From Phycisphaerales bacterium UBA1910 (GTDB lineage: Bacteria; Planctomycetota; Phycisphaerae; Phycisphaerales; UBA1924), in contig DDGE01000057.1 in the NCBI GenBank assembly GCA_002337545.1, positions 46,358 to 57,804 on the forward strand: a DNA stretch of 11,447 nucleotides, written 5' to 3'. The position numbers and the translations under genes are program-made. Positions 5,541-11,447 of the stretch are shown here, piece by piece. Position 1 is the first letter of the stretch. Each line of letters opens with the position of its first letter. Under the pieces are notes generated by a model that saw nothing but the letters and a program-made list of their open reading frames with translations, did not search any database and had not been told where the DNA came from.

Positions 5541-6437
5541 ATGAAACTCGTCCGCCGCGCCAGAACTCTTTCATCCCTCGCATGTTCGCTGGTTGCCTGT
5601 GCAGGGCTCCCGCTCGTTGCGACCACGACACTCGTGATCTCCGACACCCCCACTATGGCACAAAGCTCCACCAGCTCGGACGATGCGGAGTCCCGGAGCG
5701 CCAAGCGTGCACTGCTCACCAAGCTGTCTCAAAAGATTACCCTTGAAGTCGAAGATCAACCCATCGAAGACCTGTTTAACTTCATCAACGATGTCACGGG
5801 TGCAGAGATCGAGCCGATCTACCTGAACGATGACCTGGCCGTGGAAGGAATTGATCCGGGAACACTGATCACGATCGATGTGAGCGAAGTCGCGGCTCTT
5901 GTTGTTCTGGAACGCATCCTCCTGCGAGCGCAGCGCATCGAGGGGACCGGTGAAGAATACACATGGCAGTTTACAGAATACGGCACCATTGAATGCGGAC
6001 CGAAAACCAGACTCAACGAGAACACCCGCATCGAGCTTTACGATGTCGCGGATCTTCTCTATGTCGTCCCAGACTTTGACAATGCTCCCGAGTTCGATCT
6101 GCAGAACGCCATTCAGCAATCCGGAAGCGGTGGCGGCGGCGGTACCTCTTCACCATTCACCGGAGGCACACAGGACCCGCAGGATGTACAAACATTTGCG
6201 GAACGCGCCGAGGCGCTGCAGAACCTGATCACCTCAACGGTTGAGCCAGACCAGTGGTCCGATGTCGGCGGCGACGGGGGCACCATCACCCTCTACAACC
6301 AGTCCTTCATCATCACCGCCCCCGACTACATGCACCGCCAGATCGCGGGATATGACTTCTGGCCAGCACGCCTGCAGCAGATCCGGAAAGTCAAAGGTCG
6401 TCAGCAGGTGAAGATCCGGCCCAGCACCGATCCCTGA
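5541..6437 (+). CDS. exported protein resembling secretin N-terminal (STN/N0-N1) domains
   Basis: This protein has 298 residues from the ATG at 5541, chosen because GGAG lies seven bases upstream and a signal peptide follows directly (M-K-L-V-R-R-A-R, hydrophobic core, cleavage near T-M-A-Q at 40/41). The in-frame ATG at 5469 would add a proline-rich acidic stretch before the signal peptide. Residues about 58-130 (K-I-T-L-E-V-E-D-Q-P-I-E-D-L-F-N-F-I...I-T-I-D-V-S-E-V-A-A-L-V-V-L-E-R-I-L) look like the STN fold found before secretins and TonB receptors. Then comes Y-D-V-A-D-L-L-Y-V-V-P-D-F (167-179), a glycine-rich linker (194-210), and L-I-T-S-T-V-E-P-D-Q-W (229-239) to about 270, like a second secretin-type subdomain. 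No beta-barrel secretin domain follows, so it is not a channel. A periplasmic role is likely; the partner is unknown. It ends in a strong terminator. Confidence 0.8.
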   Translation: MKLVRRARTLSSLACSLVACAGLPLVATTTLVISDTPTMAQSSTSSDDAESRSAKRALLTKLSQKITLEVEDQPIEDLFNFINDVTGAEIEPIYLNDDLAVEGIDPGTLITIDVSEVAALVVLERILLRAQRIEGTGEEYTWQFTEYGTIECGPKTRLNENTRIELYDVADLLYVVPDFDNAPEFDLQNAIQQSGSGGGGGTSSPFTGGTQDPQDVQTFAERAEALQNLITSTVEPDQWSDVGGDGGTITLYNQSFIITAPDYMHRQIAGYDFWPARLQQIRKVKGRQQVKIRPSTDP

Positions 6438-6529
6438 TCGACTGATCGATAAACCCTTTCTCTGGGGCACCAGGCCCATGCTCCGCTCTCCAGTCTCCAT
6501 CGAGCGAAACCACAACGCTCCTCTCTCGG

Positions 6530-6558
6530 CAGCCGACGCACACCGTCGGCTGTTTTTT
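6530..6558 (+). terminator. intrinsic terminator of the STN-like gene
   Basis: CAGCCGACG (6530-6538) and CGTCGGCTG (6544-6552) form a perfect 9-pair stem around CACAC and are followed by six T. It begins 92 bases after the stop codon and isolates the STN-like gene from the next gene. Confidence 0.92.
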
Positions 6559-6584
6559 CATTCATCAGCAACCCCGACACGATC

Positions 6585-6590
6585 TATAAG
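6585..6590 (+). promoter_or_regulatory. candidate -10 box of the zinc-ribbon membrane protein gene
   Basis: TATAAG lies 18 bases before the ATG at 6609, just after the terminator. It would give a leader of about 12 bases without a Shine-Dalgarno. The -35 position (6562-6567, TCATCA) is poor, so the call is tentative. Confidence 0.35.
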
Positions 6591-6608
6591 GTACATTACT
6601 CACATCCC

Positions 6609-7865
6609 ATGAGCACCGTCCAAACCAACATTGCGATCGATAGAGAGTGCGACCATTGCGGCTACAACCTCAAGGGGCTGCCCATGGGCTCCAAGTGCCC
6701 AGAGTGCGGCACCCCGGTGCGACGGCTTTCGTCGAAAACCTCTGGCACGATCATGGACGAAGCGCCCACACGCTTCGTCAAAAAACTTCGGCTCGGATTC
6801 CTGCTCTCGAGTTCCGCGATCATCCTGCAGATCATGTCTGCCTTCATGCCCAACATGGTGGAGGTTGCAGTCGATCTTTTCGCGTCATTTCTCTGGGTCG
6901 GCGGAATTTTCTTTATCACACTCCCCCGCCCCAACCGTAGCAATATCCGAGCAGACAAAGTGCTGGACAACGACAAGTTCCGGTTGACTGTCCGGGCGCT
7001 GAACATCGCATGGATCGGCGATGCGCTCGTTACTGCGGGGATCGTTTCTCTTCAGAGCACCCCCACGGGCGGAAGCGCCCTGATGCTTGGGCTGCTCGGC
7101 ACGCTCGGCGCGATTGTCAGTATCGCTGCGTGGATCTGCATGATCCCAACAAGCGTCTATCTCGCGGAGCTCGCATACTGGACCGCGAATAACAATCTGG
7201 CGGATCGCTTGCGAGGGTGCGCATGGATTCTTGCGGTCATCGGCACCATCACGGCCCTGCTCACTGGCATTGGGATCGCTCTGGGAAGCCCTTCGTTCAT
7301 CTTCATTGCGGCATTCCCGTCCATTTTGATCTTCTTCACGATCATCGTCTACAACTTTACCTTCCTTCAGATGACTCATGTCATGCACTGGGTGGTACAG
7401 AATCAATCCCACGCCGCGGGTTCCTTCGAACGGATGGAAGCACGACGCAAGAAAGAAGAGCAGTACAAGGGGCGCATCGTCGATGACACGCCCTGCGATC
7501 GTTGCGGATACAACCTCATTGGTCTTGAGCCCGGCTCGCCGTGCCCCGAGTGCGGTACGCTGGTCTCTCATCCGACCATCCCCACGATACGCGATCCCGC
7601 GAAGACCGGCTCCTACCACGACAACACACCACTCGATGTTGAAGAACACGGCGAAAATCTCGGGGTTTACTTCAACGATCAGATGGATGCGTTCGGGAAG
7701 CCCAAAGCCTCGGGTGTCCCATACACCCCAGAAACCGAAGTCCCGGACGATGGGGACATCCCGCTCTCACTCGAGGATGACGAGGAAACGCCCGAGAAGC
7801 CCATCCGCCATGATACATCGAGCAACGATACGCTTAAACCGCGATCATTCGATGACGACTCCTGA
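6609..7865 (+). CDS. multi-pass membrane protein with two zinc ribbons
   Basis: This 418-residue protein has a zinc ribbon at each end of a membrane domain. The first uses C14, C17, C30 and C33 and the second C296, C299, C312 and C315. Both follow the pattern C-(D)-x-C-G-Y-N-L-x-G-L-x-x-G-S-x-C-P-E-C-G-T, so one probably arose by copying the other. Between them are about six hydrophobic segments (roughly 62-80, 84-105, 130-147, 157-180, 205-225 and 229-253). A charged segment, F-E-R-M-E-A-R-R-K-K-E-E (273-284), leads to the second ribbon. The last 100 residues are acidic and low in complexity. An even number of segments would put both ribbons on the same side, presumably the cytoplasm. Ribbons of this wording are frequent in planctomycete membrane proteins of unknown function. 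The nrnA-like gene begins 24 bases downstream. Confidence 0.85.
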   Translation: MSTVQTNIAIDRECDHCGYNLKGLPMGSKCPECGTPVRRLSSKTSGTIMDEAPTRFVKKLRLGFLLSSSAIILQIMSAFMPNMVEVAVDLFASFLWVGGIFFITLPRPNRSNIRADKVLDNDKFRLTVRALNIAWIGDALVTAGIVSLQSTPTGGSALMLGLLGTLGAIVSIAAWICMIPTSVYLAELAYWTANNNLADRLRGCAWILAVIGTITALLTGIGIALGSPSFIFIAAFPSILIFFTIIVYNFTFLQMTHVMHWVVQNQSHAAGSFERMEARRKKEEQYKGRIVDDTPCDRCGYNLIGLEPGSPCPECGTLVSHPTIPTIRDPAKTGSYHDNTPLDVEEHGENLGVYFNDQMDAFGKPKASGVPYTPETEVPDDGDIPLSLEDDEETPEKPIRHDTSSNDTLKPRSFDDDS

Positions 7866-7878
7866 GGCGATGATCCGA

Positions 7879-7884
7879 TATACT
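7879..7884 (+). promoter_or_regulatory. candidate -10 box before the nrnA-like gene
   Basis: TATACT matches the TATAAT consensus at five of six bases and ends five bases before the ATG at 7890. Transcription from it would begin at about that ATG, giving a leaderless message, or a leader of about 35 bases if translation starts at the GTG at 7926. No good -35 is visible. Confidence 0.4.
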
Positions 7885-7889
7885 CGGTC

Positions 7890-8981
7890 ATGCCCGAATC
7901 CACATCGATGATCGAGGAACGACCCGTGCAAAGCGAATGGACATCAAGCATCGATGCGAAGGGCATCGCGGAGTGGATCAAGGATCAGCGTACACTGCTC
8001 CTGCTCACCCATGCCAAACCCGATGGCGACGCGCTCGGTTCAACCGTCGCCCTCGCTCGCGCGATCAACATGATCCGGGAAACCTCCGGCGCGGTCTCCG
8101 CAGCAGAGTGCTGGTACGCCGCCCCAATGCCCGAGTGGTCCAAGACCATCATCGGCAATACCAAAGCCCGCATCATCGAGGACCACCAGCCCGTCCCCAG
8201 CGCGTTCGATCCTGAGGGGATTCTCATCACGGACACCGGGTCGTGGACCCAGCTCGCGCCGTTCGCGGAGTTCCTCAAGCCCCGCCTCGATCGTACGACA
8301 ATTATCGATCATCACCTTCAGGGCGACGCAGAGATCGCGACGCGCCGGCTCCTCGATACCAACGCGGCCGCGGTCGTCCAACCCATCGCGGAGATCTGTT
8401 GTCATTTGCTCGGTATCGATTGCCCGAGCAAGCTGCCCGCGGACATCGCGACACCACTCTATGTCGGGCTCGCGACCGACACGGGCTGGTTCAAGCACTC
8501 CAATGTTGACGGCCGCGTCATGCGTCTCGCGGGTCAACTCCTCGACGCGGGGGTCAACCATACCTCCCTGTTCGCGATGCTCTACCAGCGCGATCGTGCG
8601 TCACGGTTCAAGCTCATGGCCCGCGCCCTCGAATCGATGCAACTGATCCACGACAAGCACGCGGCGATCATGTGCCTCAAGCTCAGCGACTTTAAGGAAA
8701 CCGGTGCCGCGCCGGGAGAGACCGGCGGGTTCGTCGATATCCCGCAATCCGTCGCATCAATCCGCGTCGTCGCGATGCTCACCGAGCAGAAGGACGCGGA
8801 CGGGGTCTTCACGAAGGTTTCGCTGCGATCCAAGCCCGACGAATGGGACGGCAAGCCCCCGGTTGATGTCAATCAGGTATGCAACACCCTCGGCGGCGGC
8901 GGGCACGCTCGGGCCGCGGGGTGCAAGATCCGCTTGCCGCTCGAAGAGGCGGCGTTGAAGCTTATTGAAGCGTTGCCGTAA
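7890..8981 (+). CDS. nrnA: DHH-family phosphoesterase, NrnA-like (nanoRNase / pAp phosphatase)
   Basis: This protein of up to 363 residues probably degrades very short RNA oligonucleotides and may also hydrolyse 3'-phosphoadenosine 5'-phosphate, as bifunctional NrnA enzymes do. The metal-binding DHH domain carries H-A-K-P-D-G-D (41-47), D115 in I-T-D-T-G, the signature D-H-H (140-142) and D197 in A-T-D-T-G-W-F. The C-terminal DHHA1 domain ends with the substrate-binding G-G-G-G-H-A-R-A-A-G (335-344). Order and length fit NrnA, and no extra CBS or membrane domain is present, which argues against other DHH subfamilies. The start is uncertain: the ATG at 7890 lacks a Shine-Dalgarno, whereas a GTG at 7926 has GAGGA a suitable distance upstream and would still keep the whole domain. 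It follows the zinc-ribbon gene by 24 bases and precedes the methyltransferase by 13. Confidence 0.92.
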   Translation: MPESTSMIEERPVQSEWTSSIDAKGIAEWIKDQRTLLLLTHAKPDGDALGSTVALARAINMIRETSGAVSAAECWYAAPMPEWSKTIIGNTKARIIEDHQPVPSAFDPEGILITDTGSWTQLAPFAEFLKPRLDRTTIIDHHLQGDAEIATRRLLDTNAAAVVQPIAEICCHLLGIDCPSKLPADIATPLYVGLATDTGWFKHSNVDGRVMRLAGQLLDAGVNHTSLFAMLYQRDRASRFKLMARALESMQLIHDKHAAIMCLKLSDFKETGAAPGETGGFVDIPQSVASIRVVAMLTEQKDADGVFTKVSLRSKPDEWDGKPPVDVNQVCNTLGGGGHARAAGCKIRLPLEEAALKLIEALP

Positions 8982-8994
8982 CCTACCATCCCCC

Positions 8995-9903
8995 ATGCCC
9001 AAACGCGACGACATCCGCGCCAAGATCGATCAAGAGCTCAATAACCCCGGGTCCCGCTCGGGCAAGTCGTATCGTGGGAAGCGCCCGCCGCAGGGTGGGC
9101 CCAGAAAGTCAGGCCCGGCGCACGCGAACCCGAAGAAGGTGAAGCCCGGCGAGCGCCCACAGATGGGGATCATGACCACGACCCTGTGGGAGTACCCGTC
9201 CCAGCACTACGACGATCATCTCGGCCGCAAGATGCAGGGGTCGAAGGATTACGCCGGCGCGTCCCCCTCGTGGGCGATCTGGCAGCTCCTGCAGCGCTAC
9301 ACCCGCAAGGGCGATACCGTTGTCGATCCCATGTGCGGCTCGGGCACCACGCTCGATGTCTGCAAGGACCTCCAGCGCAAGGGCGTCGGGTTCGACCTCA
9401 ACCCGCAACGCCCCGAGATCACGCTCGCCGACGCGCGAGAGATCCCCATGCCCGACGAGACGGCCAACTTCGTCTTTATCGACCCGCCCTACTCCACCCA
9501 CATCGACTACTCCGACGACGAGCGATGCATCGGCAAGCTCGACTCGGGCGCGCCCATGCAGGACGACGATGTCATGATGGGGCACGCGTACTACGAAGCG
9601 ATGGACCAGGTCATCTCCGAGATCGACCGCATCCTCAAACCCGGGTCGTACATGGGGCTCTATGTCTCCGACTCATGGAAGAAGCACAAAGGCAAGAAGT
9701 CCGGCACCTTCATGCCCATCGGTTTCGAGCTCTTCGCGATCATGCGCGACTACTTCGAGCCCATCGACATCATCAGCGTCGTGCGACACAACCAGAAGCT
9801 CCAACGAGGCAACTGGCACAAAGCCGCGGAAGAGCAGAACTTCTTCTTGCGTGGGTTCAACTACATGTTCATTATGAAGAAGCCATCGGCCACTAGGGAC
9901 TAG
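8995..9903 (+). CDS. orphan DNA amino-methyltransferase (N4-cytosine or N6-adenine type)
   Basis: This 302-residue protein has the S-adenosylmethionine-binding motif D-P-M-C-G-S-G-T-T (111-119) and the catalytic D-P-P-Y (163-166), which marks transfer to an exocyclic amino group. A motif T-T-T-L-W-E-Y-P-S-Q-H-Y (61-72) resembles the T-S/T-x-W-x-F-P motif of N4-cytosine methylases. Motif I precedes motif IV without a large insert, and I see no obvious target-recognition domain. The N-terminal 20-56 is basic and Gly/Pro-rich, probably a flexible nucleic-acid-binding tail. The conserved-looking H-I-D-Y-S-D-D-E-R-C-I-G-K-L (169-182) and V-V-R-H-N-Q-K-L (262-269) may define its own subfamily. No restriction enzyme is nearby. 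An RNA substrate cannot be excluded. The ATG at 8995 lacks a Shine-Dalgarno; a TTG at 8965 inside the previous gene is an alternative start. Confidence 0.85.
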   Translation: MPKRDDIRAKIDQELNNPGSRSGKSYRGKRPPQGGPRKSGPAHANPKKVKPGERPQMGIMTTTLWEYPSQHYDDHLGRKMQGSKDYAGASPSWAIWQLLQRYTRKGDTVVDPMCGSGTTLDVCKDLQRKGVGFDLNPQRPEITLADAREIPMPDETANFVFIDPPYSTHIDYSDDERCIGKLDSGAPMQDDDVMMGHAYYEAMDQVISEIDRILKPGSYMGLYVSDSWKKHKGKKSGTFMPIGFELFAIMRDYFEPIDIISVVRHNQKLQRGNWHKAAEEQNFFLRGFNYMFIMKKPSATRD

Positions 9904-9946
9904 CCATCAGGGGAAGATACTCGCGTTCCTCTCTTCACTGATGGCT
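9902..9946. repeat. inverted repeat at the methyltransferase stop codon
   Basis: AGCCATCAG (9902-9910) and CTGATGGCT (9938-9946) are perfect 9-base complements. GAAGA just inside the left arm can pair with TCTTC inside the right arm. The left arm overlaps the stop codon TAG. No T-run follows, so it could be a factor-assisted 3' end or an mRNA-stabilising hairpin for the plus-strand genes. Confidence 0.5.
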
Positions 9947-9975
9947 GGTGGCTCATACCTGAACTTAATCGATCC

Positions 9976-10062
9976 GGGTGCCCGTACTCGCCGTCTTCGG
10001 CGCAGTGCGGCGAAGCACAGCATCCTCCCGACTGCGCCGCTACGCGTCGAGTCGGGGCATCC
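9976..10062. repeat. 87-base structured element, nested inverted repeats
   Basis: The outer arms GGGTGCCCGTACTCG (9976-9990) and CGAGTCGGGGCATCC (10048-10062) pair at 13 of 15 positions (one G-T wobble, two mismatches). Within them CGGCGCAGT (9998-10006) and ACTGCGCCG (10031-10039) are perfect complements. CCCGACT (10027-10033) could instead pair with AGTCGGG (10050-10056), which would disrupt both. It sits between converging genes. It could be a bidirectional 3'-end structure, a small repeat element or a structured RNA. It has no tRNA anticodon arm or T-loop motif. Confidence 0.55.
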
Positions 10063-10082
10063 ACTCAAAGTAACTTATTGAC

Positions 10083-10571
10083 TCAATCCAGCCCAGGCCC
10101 GCTGATACTCGACCCGCCCCATGGCCCACCGAGCTCGTCGCCCTTATCCGGATCATCGATCTGCGCTCGGATCTCGTCGAGCATGGCATGAAGTTTCGCG
10201 CGTTCATCGGGGGACATCTCCTCGGCCGCCGCGAGCATGCCCTTAATCGTGAGCTGCTTGCGCTGGGTCGTGCCGTCGGGGAGACGACGCACAGCCGCCC
10301 CCGCGCGTTGACTCAGGAAGTCGGGGGTGTCCTCGATCATGTCCGCCATCTTGCGGAGCATCTGGGCGGCTGTCTGCGCTGACACGCCGTGCCCGACACG
10401 AACACGCACCGGTGCCAGTGAGCCCTGATCTTCCAATCGGCGGATAATCGTGCCGGTGATGACATGCCCGTCCTCGTCGACGGCGGGGTCGTCTTCACGA
10501 TCGAGCGTCGAGGCATTGAGCCCTGACAGGTAGGCGGCCAGGTGATTCGTCTGGAGTTCTTCGTGGTGCAT
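10083..10571 (-). CDS. small soluble protein of unknown function downstream of mnmA
   Basis: I do not recognise this 162-residue protein. It is acidic, with no signal peptide, membrane segment or cysteine. Residues 30-62 look like a short beta-rich part (H-V-I-T-G-T-I-I-R-R-L and L-A-P-V-R-V-R-V-G-H-G-V). Residues 64-82 (S-A-Q-T-A-A-Q-M-L-R-K-M-A-D-M-I-E-D-T) form an amphipathic helix. Residues 107-140 (L-T-I-K-G-M-L-A-A-A-E-E-M-S...L-H-A-M-L-D-E-I-R-A-Q-I) form a helix pair, and the Gly/Ser-rich tail begins near 147. The codon pattern and lack of stops over 489 bases support a real gene. The start at 10571 has no Shine-Dalgarno. It lies 60 bases after mnmA on the same strand, so co-transcription is possible, but a role in tRNA modification would be a guess. 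Confidence 0.7.
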   Translation of the reverse strand: MHHEELQTNHLAAYLSGLNASTLDREDDPAVDEDGHVITGTIIRRLEDQGSLAPVRVRVGHGVSAQTAAQMLRKMADMIEDTPDFLSQRAGAAVRRLPDGTTQRKQLTIKGMLAAAEEMSPDERAKLHAMLDEIRAQIDDPDKGDELGGPWGGSSISGPGLD

Positions 10572-10631
10572 GTACAGATACTCTAGGGGCCAAAATGCCC
10601 GATCCCAAGCGGATTTACCGACAACTCGTGT

Positions 10632-11447
10632 TCAGGTGACCGTTTCGATCCACCCGCCACCAAGCACGATCTCGGGGTGATCAAGGTCGTAGAGCGCGAG
10701 CGCTTGCCCCGGGGTCACCGCCCGTTGCGGATCATCGAACACGCACTCGAAGCACCCGACCCGACCCGAAGGCGTGTCCGGGTCTTCGCGATCGATGATG
10801 CGAACCCTTGCGGGCACCGGCGCGGAGTTGTACCGGTGCTGGGCGAGCACAGGCTTCCAATCGTGGAGTTCCGCCTCATCGATGAGCCAGTTCGCCTCGT
10901 GCGCGACGCAGGACTGCGCCATCAGGTCCGTGTTACTCCCGACCGTGACCGTATTGGTCTCTGGATCCTTGTCGACCACATAGATCGGCTCGCCCGCCGC
11001 GACACCCAACCCGCGGCGTTGCCCGATCGTGTACTTGTGCTGCCCGTCGTGCTCGCCGAGTTGCTCGCCGTGGAGGTTGACGATCTTGCCCTTCACCCGC
11101 AGCTCCGGGCGCCGACGCTCGACCAACCCCGCGTAGTCGTTGTCGGGGACAAAGCAGATCTCCTGCGAGTCCGGCTTATCAAAGACCGGCAGGTCGTACT
11201 TCTCCGCGATCGCGCGAACCTCGGCCTTGGTCATGTACTCGCCGATCGGCAGAAGCATCTCCGCGAGTCGATCGCGCGGCGCGCCGAAGAGCACATAGCT
11301 CTGGTCTTTTTTGTCGTCCAATCCACGCAAAAGCTTGGGCGTCCCGTTCGTCCGATCGATCCGGGCGTAATGACCCGACGCGACATACCCCGCGCCGATC
11401 TGCTGGGCGTACTCGTGGAGCTTGCCGAACTTCAGCCAATCGTTGCA
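10632..11447 (-). CDS. mnmA: tRNA-specific 2-thiouridylase MnmA, C-terminal three-quarters (start beyond right edge)
   Basis: MnmA uses ATP and a relayed sulfur to convert U34 of Lys, Glu and Gln tRNAs to 2-thiouridine. Only 271 residues are in the window; about 100 N-terminal residues with the P-loop are missing at the edge, so this is truncation by the window and not a pseudogene. The first visible codon is the cysteine of C-N-D-W-L-K-F-G, the position of catalytic Cys102 of E. coli. The second catalytic cysteine is in D-S-Q-E-I-C-F-V-P-D. Also seen are G-H-Y-A-R, L-R-G-L-D-D-K-K-D-Q-S-Y-V-L-F and the tRNA-binding block H-K-Y-T-I-G-Q-R-R-G-L-G. The C-terminal beta domain ends V-T-P-G-Q-A-L-A-L-Y...V-L-G-G-G-W-I, as in the family. 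An ATG at 11330 falls inside the conserved part and is not the start. Confidence 0.97.
   Translation of the reverse strand, partial: CNDWLKFGKLHEYAQQIGAGYVASGHYARIDRTNGTPKLLRGLDDKKDQSYVLFGAPRDRLAEMLLPIGEYMTKAEVRAIAEKYDLPVFDKPDSQEICFVPDNDYAGLVERRRPELRVKGKIVNLHGEQLGEHDGQHKYTIGQRRGLGVAAGEPIYVVDKDPETNTVTVGSNTDLMAQSCVAHEANWLIDEAELHDWKPVLAQHRYNSAPVPARVRIIDREDPDTPSGRVGCFECVFDDPQRAVTPGQALALYDLDHPEIVLGGGWIETVT

Noticed and set aside
6885..7649. Antisense open frame of about 250 codons over the zinc-ribbon gene
   Set aside because: Low-complexity, highly charged translation with no domain; the plus strand has clear zinc ribbons and membrane segments.
8995..9903. Restriction-modification system
   Set aside because: Only the methyltransferase is present; neighbours on both sides are housekeeping or unrelated genes.
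9976..10062. tRNA or tmRNA-like gene suggested by the length and stems
   Set aside because: No T-loop motif, no anticodon arm of the right size and no acceptor end; the pairing is a nested palindrome instead.
10632..11330. A complete short mnmA starting at the ATG at 11330
   Set aside because: The frame continues upstream to the window edge with conserved MnmA sequence including the catalytic cysteine, so the gene is simply cut by the window.

Overview
This window most likely comes from the chromosome of a planctomycete of the Phycisphaerae type. That is an inference from protein style. It rests on a secreted protein ending in two D-x-T/x-D-G-x-x-(N/D)-FFDVSAFL calcium-loop repeats with a terminal GC, a membrane protein carrying two C-G-Y-N-L-x-G-L...C-P-E-C-G zinc ribbons, and an exported protein resembling the N-terminal part of a secretin. 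The DNA is moderately GC-rich, densely coded, and most genes have clear boundaries. No insertion sequence, phage gene, CRISPR array, rRNA or tRNA was found. It reads as ordinary chromosome with several structured intergenic segments.

Layout. (1) 1-891, minus strand: an ECF sigma factor overlaps the start of its probable RskA-like anti-sigma factor by ATGA; the anti-sigma gene runs off the left edge. (2) 892-1227: a 336-base divergent intergenic region with two strong hairpins and a perfect palindrome. (3) 1228-2172, plus strand: an exported protein with two fasciclin domains, followed by a good intrinsic terminator. (4) 2263-4465, minus strand: a class I-type DNA photolyase gene, then, after 91 bases holding a nested hairpin, a gene for a conserved-looking, probably exported protein of unknown function. 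(5) 4583-5245, plus: a secreted cupredoxin-like protein with all four type-1 copper ligands and a dockerin-like C-terminus, with terminator. (6) 5246-5540: the terminator and a nested, partly competing inverted-repeat structure. (7) 5541-6437, plus: the exported secretin-N-domain-like protein, with terminator. (8) 6609-9903, plus: the zinc-ribbon membrane protein, an NrnA-like DHH phosphoesterase, and an orphan DNA amino-methyltransferase, closely spaced and possibly co-transcribed. (9) 9904-10082: a convergent intergenic region with two inverted-repeat structures. (10) 10083-11447, minus: mnmA (5' end beyond the right edge) and, downstream of it, a small soluble protein of unknown function.

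How it fits together. The clearest functional unit is the sigma/anti-sigma pair facing the fasciclin gene. The same three partners are linked in mycobacteria, where SigK-RskA controls the fasciclin proteins MPT70 and MPT83, so an envelope-stress or surface-adhesion regulon is a reasonable hypothesis. The other genes are maintenance functions (DNA repair, small-RNA or pAp turnover, tRNA thiolation, DNA methylation) mixed with exported planctomycete-type proteins. I found no convincing new multi-gene system. The points most worth checking are the intergenic RNA/DNA structures, the cupredoxin-dockerin fusion and the sigma-fasciclin link.
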